Shown: positions 7,824-16,966, counted from the stretch's first letter. The stretch is DNA of 64,000 nucleotides from Pseudaeromonas paramecii (GCF_039540575.1 NZ_BAABFC010000007.1:79467-143466); one strand, 5' to 3'. A program made the numbers and translations. Notes: generated from the sequence alone by a model not told the origin.

Positions 7824-9743
7824 ATGGGTAAAATCATCGGTATTGACCTGGGTACGACCAACTCCTGCGTGGCCATTCTGGACGGGGATCATGCCCGTGT
7901 TATTGAGAACGCCGAAGGGGACCGCACCACACCGTCAATCATCGCCTATTCCGATGACGGTGAAATCCTGGTGGGTCAGCCGGCCAAGCGTCAGGCTGTC
8001 ACCAACCCCAAGAACACCCTGTATGCCATCAAGCGCCTGATCGGTCGTCGTTACGAAGACGAAGAAGTGCAGCGCGACATCGGCATCATGCCGTTCACCA
8101 TCACCCGCGCCGACAACGGCGACGCCTGGGTTGAGGTGAAGGGCAAGCGGATGGCACCGCCGCAGATCTCTGCCGAAGTGCTCAAGAAGATGAAGAAGAC
8201 CGCCGAGGACTTCCTGGGCGAGCCGGTGACCGAAGCCGTCATTACCGTACCGGCCTACTTCAACGACGCTCAGCGTCAGGCCACCAAGGATGCCGGTCGC
8301 ATCGCTGGCCTGGAGGTCAAGCGCATCATCAACGAACCGACCGCTGCGGCGTTTGCCTACGGCGTGAACAAGGTCAAGGGCGATCGTAAGATTGCCGTGT
8401 ATGACCTGGGCGGTGGTACCTTCGATATCTCCATCATCGAAATCGACGAGATGGATGGCGAGAAGACCTTCGAGGTGCTGGCCACCAACGGGGATACTCA
8501 CCTGGGTGGGGAAGACTTCGACAACCGCCTGATCAACTATCTGGTGGACGAGTTCAAGCGTGAGCAAGGCATCGATCTGCGCAAGGATCAGCTGGCCCTG
8601 CAACGTCTGAAGGAAGCCGCCGAAAAGGCCAAGATCGAGCTGTCCTCTGCCCAGCAGACCGACGTGAATCTGCCGTACATCACCGCCGATGCCACCGGTC
8701 CCAAGCACATGAACATCAAGGTGACCCGCTCCAAGCTGGAGTCCCTGGTGGAAGACATGGTGAAGAAGTCCATGGAGCCGGTGCGCATCGCGCTGCAGGA
8801 TGCCGGTCTGTCCGTGTCCGAGATCGACGACGTCATCCTGGTGGGCGGTCAGACCCGCATGCCCATGGTACAGAAGGTGGTTTCCGACTTCTTTGGTAAG
8901 GAACCCCGCAAGGACGTCAACCCGGACGAAGCCGTGGCCATGGGTGCCGCCATCCAAGGTGGCGTGCTGGCCGGTGAGAAGCACGACGTGCTGCTGCTGG
9001 ACGTCACCCCGCTGTCCCTGGGCATCGAGACCATGGGCAGTGTGATGACCGCCCTGATCGAGAAGAACACCACCATTCCGACCAAGAAGTCTCAGGTGTT
9101 CTCCACCGCCGAAGACAACCAGTCTGCCGTGACCATTCACGTGCTGCAGGGGGAGCGTAAGCGCGCCGCTGACAACAAGTCACTGGGCCAGTTCAACCTG
9201 GAAGGCATTCGCCCGGCACCCCGTGGCCTGCCGCAGATCGAGGTGACTTTCGACATCGATGCCGACGGTATCCTGCACGTGTCCGCCAAGGACAAGGAGA
9301 CCGGCAAGGAGCAGAAGATCACCATCCAGGCCTCCTCTGGTCTGTCTGACGAGGAGATCCAGCGCATGGTCAGCGAAGCCGCCGCCCACGCCGCCGAGGA
9401 CAAGAAGTTTGAGGAGCTGGTGCAGGCGCGCAACCAGGCCGATGCTCTGGTGCATGCCACCCGCAAGCAGGTCACCGAAGCCGGTGACGCCCTGCCGGCG
9501 GATGAGAAGAGCAAGATTGAGGCGGCCATTGCCGATCTGGACGGTGCCATCCGTGGTGATGACAAGGCCGAGATCGAAGCCAAGCAACAGGCGCTGATGA
9601 TGGCGGCGCAGAAGCTGATGGAGCTGGCGCAGCAACAGGCTCAGCAACAGGCCCAGGCCGGTGATGCCGGCCAGGCCCAGGGCGCCGCCCACGATGATGT
9701 GGTGGATGCTGAGTTTGAAGAAGTTAAAGACGACAAGAAATAA
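7824..9743 (+). CDS. dnaK: Molecular chaperone DnaK (Hsp70)
   Basis: A 639-residue Hsp70. The ATPase domain begins with GKIIGIDLGTTNSCVAI and includes the DLGGGTFDISI phosphate loop and the VGGQTRMP motif. The conserved VLLLDVTPLSLGIE linker near residue 390 leads to the substrate-binding beta domain and helical lid. The tail ends in the acidic EEVKDDKK typical of bacterial DnaK. It folds nascent and stress-damaged proteins with DnaJ and GrpE and, in E. coli, controls sigma-32 stability. The ATG preceded by TCGGAGAATAGAA was chosen over an upstream in-frame start, since GKIIGIDLG is the family N terminus. Confidence 0.98.
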   Translation: MGKIIGIDLGTTNSCVAILDGDHARVIENAEGDRTTPSIIAYSDDGEILVGQPAKRQAVTNPKNTLYAIKRLIGRRYEDEEVQRDIGIMPFTITRADNGDAWVEVKGKRMAPPQISAEVLKKMKKTAEDFLGEPVTEAVITVPAYFNDAQRQATKDAGRIAGLEVKRIINEPTAAAFAYGVNKVKGDRKIAVYDLGGGTFDISIIEIDEMDGEKTFEVLATNGDTHLGGEDFDNRLINYLVDEFKREQGIDLRKDQLALQRLKEAAEKAKIELSSAQQTDVNLPYITADATGPKHMNIKVTRSKLESLVEDMVKKSMEPVRIALQDAGLSVSEIDDVILVGGQTRMPMVQKVVSDFFGKEPRKDVNPDEAVAMGAAIQGGVLAGEKHDVLLLDVTPLSLGIETMGSVMTALIEKNTTIPTKKSQVFSTAEDNQSAVTIHVLQGERKRAADNKSLGQFNLEGIRPAPRGLPQIEVTFDIDADGILHVSAKDKETGKEQKITIQASSGLSDEEIQRMVSEAAAHAAEDKKFEELVQARNQADALVHATRKQVTEAGDALPADEKSKIEAAIADLDGAIRGDDKAEIEAKQQALMMAAQKLMELAQQQAQQQAQAGDAGQAQGAAHDDVVDAEFEEVKDDKK

Positions 9744-9763
9744 TCGTTGCCGGGTCCGGTAGC

Positions 9764-9802
9764 GGATACGGGCGTTGGGCAACCAACGCCCGTCTGTGTA
9801 TC
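9764..9802 (+). other. Intercistronic hairpin between dnaK and dnaJ
   Basis: GGATACGGGCGTTGG pairs across a short loop with CCAACGCCCGT and a distal GTATCC. There is no T-tract after it, so it is more likely an mRNA-stability or partial-attenuation element than a full terminator. The role is inferred. Confidence 0.6.
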
Positions 9803-9824
9803 CACAAGGCAGAGATTTTAGAGT

Positions 9825-10964
9825 ATGTCCAAACGCGATTATTATGAGGTTCTCGGGGTTGAGCGCAGCGCCGACGAGAAGGATATCAAGAAGGCGTATA
9901 AGCGCTTGGCCATGAAGCTGCACCCGGATCGCAACCGGGGCAGCAACGACACCGAAGAGCAGTTCAAGGAAGTCAAAGAGGCCTACGAGATCCTGAGCGA
10001 TCCGCAGAAGCGGGCCGCCTATGACAAGTTCGGCCATGCCGGGGTGGATCCCAACATGGGCGCCGGTGGCGGTGCCGGCTTTGGTGGCGCCGACTTTGGT
10101 GACATCTTCGGTGATGTGTTCGGTGACATCTTCGGTGGCGGTGGTGCCCGGCGAGCCCAGCGGCCGTCCCGTGGCGCGGATCTGCGCTACAACCTGGAGC
10201 TCTCTTTGGAAGAGGCCGTGCGCGGCATCAGCAAAGAGATCAAGGTGCCGACCCTGGTGGGCTGTGACGAGTGCCATGGTTCCGGTGCCAAGCCGGGTTC
10301 CCAGCCGCAGACCTGCCCAACCTGTCACGGTTCTGGTCAGGTGCAGATGCGTCAGGGCTTCTTTGCCGTCACCCAGGCCTGTCCGCACTGTCGTGGCAAG
10401 GGCAAGATAGTGACCGACCCTTGCCGCAAGTGCCATGGCGAGGGGCGCTATCAGAAGACCAAGACGCTGTCGGTGAAGATACCGGCCGGTGTCGATACCG
10501 GAGATCGTATTCGCCTGGCGGGCGAGGGCGAGGCGGGGGAGAATGGCGCACCAGCAGGGGATCTGTACGTCCAGGTGCACGTCAAGGAGCACCCCATCTT
10601 CGTCCGCGATGGCAACAACCTGTACTGCGAGGTGCCCATCAGCTTCACCAATGCCGCCCTGGGTGGCGAGGTGGAGGTGCCGACCCTGGAGGGGCGCCTG
10701 AAGCTGAAGATACCGCCAGAAACCCAAACTGGCCGCATGTTCCGCATGCGTGGCAAGGGGGTTCGTTCGCTGCGCTCCGGCGTGGAAGGGGATCTCATCT
10801 GCAAGACGGTGATAGAAACGCCCGTTAACCTGAGCGAGTCGCAAAAGGAATTGCTGCGCCAACTGGAAGAGTCTATCAGTGGTGCCGAGGCCAAGGTTCA
10901 CAAACCCAAGGCCGAAGGATTCTTTGAGGGCGTGAAGCGTTTCTTTGACGATCTCACCAGCTGA
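9825..10964 (+). CDS. dnaJ: Co-chaperone DnaJ (Hsp40)
   Basis: A 379-residue type I DnaJ. The J domain (residues 1-70) has the essential HPD in KLHPDRN. A Gly/Phe-rich stretch covers about residues 75-110. The zinc domain has four CxxCxGxG repeats (CDECHGSG, CPTCHGSG, CPHCRGKG, CRKCHGEG) near residues 148-210, followed by the C-terminal substrate-binding domains. It delivers clients to DnaK and stimulates its ATPase. It follows dnaK by 81 bases and is probably cotranscribed. Confidence 0.98.
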   Translation: MSKRDYYEVLGVERSADEKDIKKAYKRLAMKLHPDRNRGSNDTEEQFKEVKEAYEILSDPQKRAAYDKFGHAGVDPNMGAGGGAGFGGADFGDIFGDVFGDIFGGGGARRAQRPSRGADLRYNLELSLEEAVRGISKEIKVPTLVGCDECHGSGAKPGSQPQTCPTCHGSGQVQMRQGFFAVTQACPHCRGKGKIVTDPCRKCHGEGRYQKTKTLSVKIPAGVDTGDRIRLAGEGEAGENGAPAGDLYVQVHVKEHPIFVRDGNNLYCEVPISFTNAALGGEVEVPTLEGRLKLKIPPETQTGRMFRMRGKGVRSLRSGVEGDLICKTVIETPVNLSESQKELLRQLEESISGAEAKVHKPKAEGFFEGVKRFFDDLTS

Positions 10965-11079
10965 GGCGAGGGGCCCCGCCGATCCCGGGGATGAATTGTG
11001 CCGGTGTTCGTATTACACTGGCGCTTATCCAACAAGGTGACGACACCGCCATGCGGCGGGCAAGTCTGTCACACCGCGA

Positions 11080-11117
11080 CGCTACTCGGTGCTTTGGCGC
11101 CGAGTAGTCTTTTTTTA
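11080..11117 (+). terminator. Strong hairpin plus T-tract in the greA leader
   Basis: CTACTCGGTGC pairs with GGCGCCGAGTAG and is followed by TCTTTTTTT, 31 bases before greA. It could end the dnaJ transcript, or act as a leader terminator of greA like the E. coli greA leader that yields short GraL RNAs. The sequence supports the terminator; its role is inference. Confidence 0.8.
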
Positions 11118-11147
11118 TTTCGTTGACTAGCTAAACGAGTGTTGATT

Positions 11148-11624
11148 ATGAGTCAGACGCCGATGACAGTGACTGGGGCTCAGAAGCTGCGCCAGGAACT
11201 CGAACACCTCAAGACGGTCATGCGACCGCAGATCATCGCCGCCATTGCGGAAGCACGTGCCCATGGTGATTTGAAGGAAAACGCCGAGTATCATGCGGCC
11301 CGCGAGCAACAGGGTTTCTGTGAAGGCCGCATTCAGGAGATCGAGTCTAAGCTCTCCAATGCCCAGATCATCGACATCAGCAAGTTGCCGCAAACCGGTC
11401 GAGTGGTGTTTGGGGTGACAGTGACCCTGATGAACTGCGATACCGAGGAGGAGATCAGTTATCGCATCGTTGGCGATGACGAGGCGGATATCAAGGAGCG
11501 TCTCATCTCCGTTAATTCGCCCATCGCCCGTGGCCTCATCGGCAAGGAGGTGGACGATGTGGTGAACATCAAGACACCGGCCGGTGATGTGGAATATGAA
11601 ATCCTGGCGGTGGAATACCGTTAA
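11148..11624 (+). CDS. greA: Transcription elongation factor GreA
   Basis: A 158-residue GreA, the usual length. The N-terminal coiled-coil finger carries the acidic tip pair in the segment AEARAHGDLKENAEYHAARE. The C-terminal FKBP-like domain includes SPIARGLIGKEVDDVV. It enters the RNA polymerase secondary channel and stimulates transcript cleavage to rescue backtracked complexes. The ATG giving MSQTPMTVTGAQKLRQEL was chosen over a GTG three codons earlier because it matches the family length. It lies between a leader hairpin and a perfect terminator palindrome. Confidence 0.97.
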   Translation: MSQTPMTVTGAQKLRQELEHLKTVMRPQIIAAIAEARAHGDLKENAEYHAAREQQGFCEGRIQEIESKLSNAQIIDISKLPQTGRVVFGVTVTLMNCDTEEEISYRIVGDDEADIKERLISVNSPIARGLIGKEVDDVVNIKTPAGDVEYEILAVEYR

Positions 11625-11640
11625 GCCCTATGATGACGGC

Positions 11641-11674
11641 CATGACAAAGGGGGCCAAGGCCCCCTTTGTCATG
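11641..11674. terminator. Bidirectional terminator between greA and yhbY
   Basis: A 34-base near-perfect palindrome (CATGACAAAGGGGGCC, AA, and its reverse complement) lies between the converging greA and yhbY. It carries AAA and TTT inside the stem ends rather than long T-tracts. Confidence 0.8.
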
Positions 11675-11688
11675 CGTGACAGAACAGA

Positions 11689-11985
11689 TTATTTCTTCGG
11701 CAGCACCAGCTTAGGTTCCTGAGCCGGGCGGTACAGGGTCAGCATGTTACCCATGGCCTGTACCTGGTTGGCGCCGGTCTCCCGCACTATGGCTGCGTTG
11801 ATCAGTTGCTTGGTCTCGCGATCCGGTGCGCTGACCTTCACCTTGATCAGTTCGTGGTGGGCCAGGGCAGCGTCAATTTCGGCCAGTACCCCTTCGGTGA
11901 GGCCGTGTTGACCCAGCAGTACCACAGGTTTGAGGCTGTGTGCCAGGCCCTTGAGATATTGCTTCTGTTTGGTCGTGAGAGTCAT
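11689..11985 (-). CDS. yhbY: CRM-domain RNA-binding protein YhbY
   Basis: A 98-residue single CRM domain with KQYLKGLAHSLKPVVLLGQHGLTEGVLAEIDAAL and the GxxG-type loop, matching E. coli YhbY (97). The family binds pre-50S particles and contributes to ribosome assembly. It diverges from rlmE, also a 50S-assembly gene, an arrangement conserved in many gammaproteobacteria. Confidence 0.93.
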   Translation of the reverse strand: MTLTTKQKQYLKGLAHSLKPVVLLGQHGLTEGVLAEIDAALAHHELIKVKVSAPDRETKQLINAAIVRETGANQVQAMGNMLTLYRPAQEPKLVLPKK

Positions 11986-12007
11986 GGGAATTTTCTTCGT
12001 TATCCGG

Positions 12008-12036
12008 GTTGAAAGCGGTACATTCTACCCCCATCT
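12008..12036 (+). promoter_or_regulatory. Sigma-32-type promoter of rlmE-ftsH
   Basis: GTTGAAA at 12008-12014 and CCCCATCT at 12029-12036 are 14 bases apart, about 45 bases before rlmE. The rlmE-ftsH operon is RpoH-controlled in E. coli, which supports the reading. Confidence 0.8.
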
Positions 12037-12079
12037 GCCCCTTAATACTAATAGCCTTTATGGCTTGGCGTGAGTTTAG

Positions 12080-12709
12080 ATGAGTAAGAAAAAGCGTTCC
12101 GCCAGCTCCTCCCGCTGGCTCAAAGAACACTTCGATGACAAGTATGTGCAACAGGCACAGAAGCAGGGGCTACGTTCCCGGGCCGTGTTCAAGATTGATG
12201 AAATCCAGCAGCGCGACCGGCTGATCAAGCCGGGCATGACGGTGGTGGATCTGGGGGCTGCCCCCGGTGGCTGGTCCCAGTTTGCCGTGGAGCAGGTTGG
12301 CAGCAAGGGCCGCGTGGTGGCCTGTGACATCTTGCCGATGGATCCCATTGCCGGGGTTGACTTCCTGCAAGGCGACTTTCGGGATGAAGCCGTGCTGGCG
12401 GCTTTGCTGGAGCGCGTCGGGGATGAGAAGGTGGATGTCCTGTTGTCAGACATGGCGCCCAATATGTCCGGCAATCTGGGTGTGGATCAGCCTAGATCCA
12501 TGTATCTGGTGGAATTGGCGCTGGATATGTGTCGGCAGGTCTTGGCACCTAACGGCGCCTTTGTTGTCAAGGTGTTCCAAGGCACCGGCTTTGAGGAATA
12601 TCTCAAGGAAGTCAGGTCCCTTTTTACCGTGGTGAAGAGCAGAAAGCCGGATTCATCCAGAGCTCGTTCACGGGAAGTCTACATTGTAGCTACAGGTTTT
12701 AAACTGTAG
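12080..12709 (+). CDS. rlmE: 23S rRNA 2'-O-methyltransferase RlmE (FtsJ/RrmJ)
   Basis: A 209-residue methyltransferase, the same size as E. coli RrmJ. The S-adenosylmethionine motif VVDLGAAPGGWSQFA lies near residues 55-69, with SDMAPNMSG and the catalytic K-D-K-E residues expected in the Rossmann core; the lysine in GAFVVKVFQG is visible. It methylates U2552 of 23S rRNA in the 50S A-loop, late in assembly. It is the first gene of the heat-shock pair with ftsH. Confidence 0.96.
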   Translation: MSKKKRSASSSRWLKEHFDDKYVQQAQKQGLRSRAVFKIDEIQQRDRLIKPGMTVVDLGAAPGGWSQFAVEQVGSKGRVVACDILPMDPIAGVDFLQGDFRDEAVLAALLERVGDEKVDVLLSDMAPNMSGNLGVDQPRSMYLVELALDMCRQVLAPNGAFVVKVFQGTGFEEYLKEVRSLFTVVKSRKPDSSRARSREVYIVATGFKL

Positions 12710-12752
12710 TAACCTTTGAGCGTTCGCAGCCATCAGTTATGAGGTTAATGAT

Positions 12753-14732
12753 TTGAGTGACATGGCGAAAAACCTGATCCTTTGGCTGGTCATTGCCGTG
12801 GTGTTGATGTCTTTGTTTCAGAGCTTCAGCCCCAGCGATTCTTCCGGCCGCCAGATGGATTACTCGACGTTCGTGCGGGAGGTCTCCCAAGATCAGATCC
12901 GCGAGGCTCGCATCGATGGCAAGATGATCAGTGGTGTGAAGCGGGACGGGGAGTCCTTCATCACCGTCATCCCTACCCAGGATCCACAGCTGATCAACGA
13001 TCTGCTCAAGCACAATGTGCGGGTGCGAGGCGTCAAGCCAGAAGAACCCAGCCTGTTGGCATCGATTTTCATCTCCTGGTTCCCCATGCTGTTGCTGATC
13101 GGTGTCTGGGTGTTTTTCATGCGCCAGATGCAGGGCGGCGGTGGCAAGGGCGCCATGTCGTTTGGCAAGAGCCGTGCTCGCCTGATGGGTGAAGATCAGA
13201 TCAAGACCACCTTTGCCGATGTGGCCGGCTGTGATGAGGCCAAGGAAGAGGTGAAAGAACTGGTGGATTACCTCAAGGACCCCTCCCGTTTCCAGAAGCT
13301 GGGTGGCAAGATCCCCAAGGGGGTCTTGATGGTTGGTCAGCCGGGTACGGGTAAGACGTTGCTGGCCAAGGCCATTGCCGGCGAAGCCAAGGTGCCCTTC
13401 TTCTCGATTTCTGGTTCCGACTTTGTGGAAATGTTTGTCGGGGTCGGTGCCTCCCGGGTGCGGGATATGTTCGAGCAGGCCAAGAAGTCGGCGCCCTGTA
13501 TCATCTTCATCGACGAAATCGACGCGGTCGGTCGCCAACGTGGTGCCGGCCTGGGCGGTGGGCACGATGAGCGTGAGCAGACCCTCAACCAGATGCTGGT
13601 GGAGATGGACGGCTTTGAGGGCCATGAGGCGGTGATCGTCATCGCGGCCACCAACCGGCCCGATGTGCTGGATCCGGCCTTGCTGCGTCCGGGGCGTTTC
13701 GACCGCCAGGTGGTGGTGGGCTTGCCGGATGTCCGTGGCCGTGAACAAATTCTCAAGGTGCACATGCGTAAGGTTCCCCTGGGGGACGATGTGGATGCCG
13801 CCGTGATTGCGCGGGGGACACCTGGCTTCTCCGGTGCGGATCTGGCCAACCTGGTGAACGAGGCTGCCTTGTTTGCCGCACGGGGCAACAAGCGCCTGGT
13901 GGGCATGACGGAGTTCGAGCGCGCCAAGGACAAGATCATGATGGGTGCCGAGCGCAAGTCCATGGTCATGACCGACAGCGAGAAGGAGATGACGGCCTAT
14001 CACGAAGCCGGCCATGCCATCGTCGGTCGTCTGGTACCTGAGCACGACCCTGTCTACAAGGTCTCCATCATTCCTCGCGGGCGAGCCCTGGGTGTCACCA
14101 TGTACCTGCCGGAGCAGGATCGCTGGAGCCACTCCAAGCAGTATCTCGAGTCCATGATCTCCAGCCTGTACGGTGGTCGTCTGGCCGAAGAGATCATCTA
14201 TGGTCGTGAGAAGATGACCACAGGCGCTTCCAACGACATCGAGCGCGCCACCGAACTGGCACGCAAGATGGTGACCCAGTGGGGCATGTCTGAAGAGTTG
14301 GGGCCTTTGTTGTATGCCGATGAAGACGGGGAGGTCTTCCTGGGCCGCTCCGTGGCGAAGGCCAAGCACATGTCGGACGATACCGCGCGTCTCATCGATG
14401 CGGAGATCAAGCATGTGATCAACCGTAACTACGACCGAGCCAAGCACATACTCAACGAAAATCTCGACATCCTGCATGCGATGAAGGATGCCCTGATGAA
14501 GTATGAGACCATAGACGCCAAGCAGATCGATGATCTGATGGCGCGGCGGGAGGTGCGTCCGCCCATGGAGCAGCGCTCTTCCGACGACTCTTCCATGACG
14601 GGCAACGGTGGCGAGTCCCAGAGCGAAACCGACGTGTCTGCCGAGCAGGAGACACAGGTGCGGGATGAACCGGAGCAGGCGGCCATTGACACCGAGCCGA
14701 CACCACCCAAGGCCAGCGATAGTAACGCCTGA
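12753..14732 (+). CDS. ftsH: ATP-dependent zinc metalloprotease FtsH
   Basis: A 659-residue inner-membrane AAA protease. TM1 is LILWLVIAVVLMSLF near residues 8-22 and TM2 is FISWFPMLLLIGVWVFFM near 108-125, with a periplasmic domain between. The AAA module has Walker A GQPGTGKT, Walker B and the arginine-finger block RPGRFDRQ. The zinc site is HEAGH. It degrades sigma-32, LpxC and misassembled membrane proteins. I give the TTG start, spaced 8 bases from GAGG. The ATG three codons later (MAKNLILW) is the mature E. coli start and equally plausible. The C-terminal 60 residues are polar and acidic. Confidence 0.97.
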   Translation: MSDMAKNLILWLVIAVVLMSLFQSFSPSDSSGRQMDYSTFVREVSQDQIREARIDGKMISGVKRDGESFITVIPTQDPQLINDLLKHNVRVRGVKPEEPSLLASIFISWFPMLLLIGVWVFFMRQMQGGGGKGAMSFGKSRARLMGEDQIKTTFADVAGCDEAKEEVKELVDYLKDPSRFQKLGGKIPKGVLMVGQPGTGKTLLAKAIAGEAKVPFFSISGSDFVEMFVGVGASRVRDMFEQAKKSAPCIIFIDEIDAVGRQRGAGLGGGHDEREQTLNQMLVEMDGFEGHEAVIVIAATNRPDVLDPALLRPGRFDRQVVVGLPDVRGREQILKVHMRKVPLGDDVDAAVIARGTPGFSGADLANLVNEAALFAARGNKRLVGMTEFERAKDKIMMGAERKSMVMTDSEKEMTAYHEAGHAIVGRLVPEHDPVYKVSIIPRGRALGVTMYLPEQDRWSHSKQYLESMISSLYGGRLAEEIIYGREKMTTGASNDIERATELARKMVTQWGMSEELGPLLYADEDGEVFLGRSVAKAKHMSDDTARLIDAEIKHVINRNYDRAKHILNENLDILHAMKDALMKYETIDAKQIDDLMARREVRPPMEQRSSDDSSMTGNGGESQSETDVSAEQETQVRDEPEQAAIDTEPTPPKASDSNA

Positions 14733-14745
14733 TTGGCTGTCTAAT

Positions 14746-14776
14746 AAACCCCGGGGATTCCCGGGGTTTTGTTTTG
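14746..14776 (+). terminator. Terminator between ftsH and folP
   Basis: AACCCCGGG/CCCGGGGTT hairpin followed by TTTTGTTTT. Its T-tract directly abuts the folP Shine-Dalgarno (GGAGA), so some read-through probably feeds folP. Confidence 0.8.
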
Positions 14777-14786
14777 GAGATTTCGC

Positions 14787-15626
14787 ATGTTGTTACGTTC
14801 TAAGGGGCGTGAGCTGGATCTGAGTCGGCCCCAGGTGATGGGGATCCTCAATGTTACCCCAGACTCATTTTCCGATGGCAACAGTTACCGGCAAAAAGAC
14901 GCGGCGCTACGACATGCGGCGCGACTGTGTGCCGAGGGGGCAACCCTGCTGGACATAGGTGGTGAGTCAACACGACCTGGCGCGGCGGAGGTCGCCGTGC
15001 AGGAAGAGCTGGAGCGTGTGCTTCCTGTGGCCGAGGCCGTGTTGGCCGAGCTGGATGTCATGGTCTCCGTCGATACCTCCAAGCCTGAGGTGATCAGGGC
15101 GGCCTGCCGTGCGGGTATCCATCTGGTGAACGATATTCGTGCATTGCGGCTACCCGGAGCCTTGGAGGCGACTGCTGCTGATCCTGAGGTGCTGGTGTGC
15201 CTGATGCACATGCAGGGCGACCCGCAGACCATGCAGATAGCGCCGCACTATGGCGACATGCTGGCAGAGGTATACGACTTCTTGTTAGCCCGCATTCAGG
15301 CTTGTGAGGCTGCCGGTATCCAGCGTGGTCGTCTCTTGCTGGATCCTGGGTATGGCTTTGGCAAGACCCTGGAGCAAAACTATCGCTTGCTGGGTCAGCA
15401 GGCCCGCTTCCTCGAGCTGGGCTGTCCCTTACTGGTGGGCATGTCACGCAAGTCCATGATCGGCAATCTGCTAGACCGTCCGGTAAATGAGCGCCTGGCT
15501 GGCAGTTTGGCGGCGGCCCTCTTTGCGGCTCAGGCTGGTGCGCGTATCATCCGTGTCCATGATGTCAAAGAGACCTGCGATGCCCTCAGGGTCTTTGACT
15601 ATGCCCAAGAGTGCAGCAAGCAGTAA
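14787..15626 (+). CDS. folP: Dihydropteroate synthase
   Basis: A 279-residue TIM-barrel enzyme. The signature GILNVTPDSFSDG lies near residues 20-32 and LLDIGGESTRPGA near 57-69, with DPGYGFGKT and the C-terminal RVHDV substrate segment. It joins p-aminobenzoate to the pterin pyrophosphate in folate synthesis and is the sulfonamide target. The ATG with GGAGA seven bases upstream was chosen. It overlaps no neighbour and runs into glmM 8 bases later. Confidence 0.96.
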   Translation: MLLRSKGRELDLSRPQVMGILNVTPDSFSDGNSYRQKDAALRHAARLCAEGATLLDIGGESTRPGAAEVAVQEELERVLPVAEAVLAELDVMVSVDTSKPEVIRAACRAGIHLVNDIRALRLPGALEATAADPEVLVCLMHMQGDPQTMQIAPHYGDMLAEVYDFLLARIQACEAAGIQRGRLLLDPGYGFGKTLEQNYRLLGQQARFLELGCPLLVGMSRKSMIGNLLDRPVNERLAGSLAAALFAAQAGARIIRVHDVKETCDALRVFDYAQECSKQ

Positions 15627-15634
15627 GGAGCAGC

Positions 15635-16966
15635 ATGAGCAGACAATATTTCGGTACCGATGGTATCCGCGGCAAGGTAGGTGACAGCCCCATCACGCCT
15701 GATTTTGTGATGAAACTGGGCTGGGCCGCTGGTCAGGTACTGGCCAAGCAAGGTACTCGTAAGGTACTGATTGGCAAAGACACCCGAATCTCGGGTTACA
15801 TGTTAGAGGCGGCACTGGAAGCGGGCCTGTCTGCGGCAGGCCTCAAGGCGGTGTTGTTAGGCCCCATGCCGACGCCGGCGGTGGCTTATCTGACGCGTAC
15901 CTTCCGCGCCGAAGCGGGCGTGGTGATCAGTGCCTCCCACAACCCCTATTACGACAACGGCATCAAGTTTTTCTCCACCAATGGCACCAAGCTGCCGGAC
16001 GAGGTTGAACAGGCCATTGAAGCTGCCATGGATCGACCGCTGCAGTGTGTTGAAGCGGCGCAACTAGGTAAGGCCAGCCGAGTGGATGATGCACCGGGTC
16101 GCTATGTCGAGTTCTGCAAGAGTACCTTTCCCAGTGAGCTGAGTCTGGATGGCCTCAAGTTGGTGGTGGACTGTGCCCATGGCGCCACCTATCACATTGC
16201 GCCGCTGGTCTTTCGGGAGCTGGGCGCCGAGGTGATCGCCATGGGCTGCAGTCCGGATGGCCTGAACATCAATGCCGGGGTGGGGTCAACCGCACCCCAG
16301 GCCCTGGTCGAGCGGGTGTTGGCGGAGCAGGCCGACATGGGGATTGCCTTTGATGGGGATGGGGATCGCCTCGTCATGGTGGATCATCAAGGCAACTTGC
16401 TGGATGGCGATGTGCTGCTGTACCTGATTGCTCGCGATTGCCATGCGCGCGGCGTCCTGCAGGGGGGCGTGGTGGGCACATTGATGTCCAATCTGGGTCT
16501 GGAATTGGCATTGGCCGATCTGGACATTCCCTTCGTACGGGCCAAGGTGGGTGACCGCTACGTCATGGAGCTGCTTCAGGAGCAGGGCTGGCGGCTAGGC
16601 GGCGAGAACTCCGGCCACCTCATCTGTCTGGATCAGACCACCACCGGCGATGGTATTGTCGCGGCCTTGCAGGTATTGCGGGCGGTGCGTCGGCAGGGCA
16701 TGTCACTGGCGCAACAGCGTGAGCTGGTGCCGCTGTTTCCCCAGGTGCTGGTGAATGTCCAGTTTAAGGAGGGGCAGGATCCTGTCGCTGCACCTCAGGT
16801 ACAGGCGGCGGTGCGGGAGGCAGAGCAGCGCTTGGCCGGGCGAGGTCGGGTGCTGCTGCGCAAGTCCGGTACCGAACCCTTGATCCGCGTCATGGTGGAA
16901 GGGGAGGAGGCCGCCCTGGTTAAGGCGTTGGCTGAGAGCATAGCGGCGGTAGTGCGCTCGCTTTAA
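15635..16966 (+). CDS. glmM: Phosphoglucosamine mutase
   Basis: A 443-residue alpha-D-phosphohexomutase (E. coli 445). It opens with the conserved YFGTDGIRGKVG, carries the phosphoserine loop VISASHNPYYDNGIKFF near residue 100, the metal loop AFDGDGDR and the sugar-binding GGENSGH, and ends with the phosphate-binding LLRKSGTEPLIRVMVEG. It converts glucosamine-6-phosphate to glucosamine-1-phosphate for peptidoglycan and LPS. The ATG is preceded by AAGGAG overlapping the folP stop. Confidence 0.97.
   Translation: MSRQYFGTDGIRGKVGDSPITPDFVMKLGWAAGQVLAKQGTRKVLIGKDTRISGYMLEAALEAGLSAAGLKAVLLGPMPTPAVAYLTRTFRAEAGVVISASHNPYYDNGIKFFSTNGTKLPDEVEQAIEAAMDRPLQCVEAAQLGKASRVDDAPGRYVEFCKSTFPSELSLDGLKLVVDCAHGATYHIAPLVFRELGAEVIAMGCSPDGLNINAGVGSTAPQALVERVLAEQADMGIAFDGDGDRLVMVDHQGNLLDGDVLLYLIARDCHARGVLQGGVVGTLMSNLGLELALADLDIPFVRAKVGDRYVMELLQEQGWRLGGENSGHLICLDQTTTGDGIVAALQVLRAVRRQGMSLAQQRELVPLFPQVLVNVQFKEGQDPVAAPQVQAAVREAEQRLAGRGRVLLRKSGTEPLIRVMVEGEEAALVKALAESIAAVVRSL

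Noticed and set aside
7935..9140. Long minus-strand open frame opposite dnaK
   Set aside because: Mirror image of a high-GC coding gene; composition is histidine/glycine/leucine-rich as expected of antisense of dnaK.
11025..11075. Remnant of dapB or carA between dnaJ and greA
   Set aside because: No reading frame or motif of either gene could be found in the short gap.
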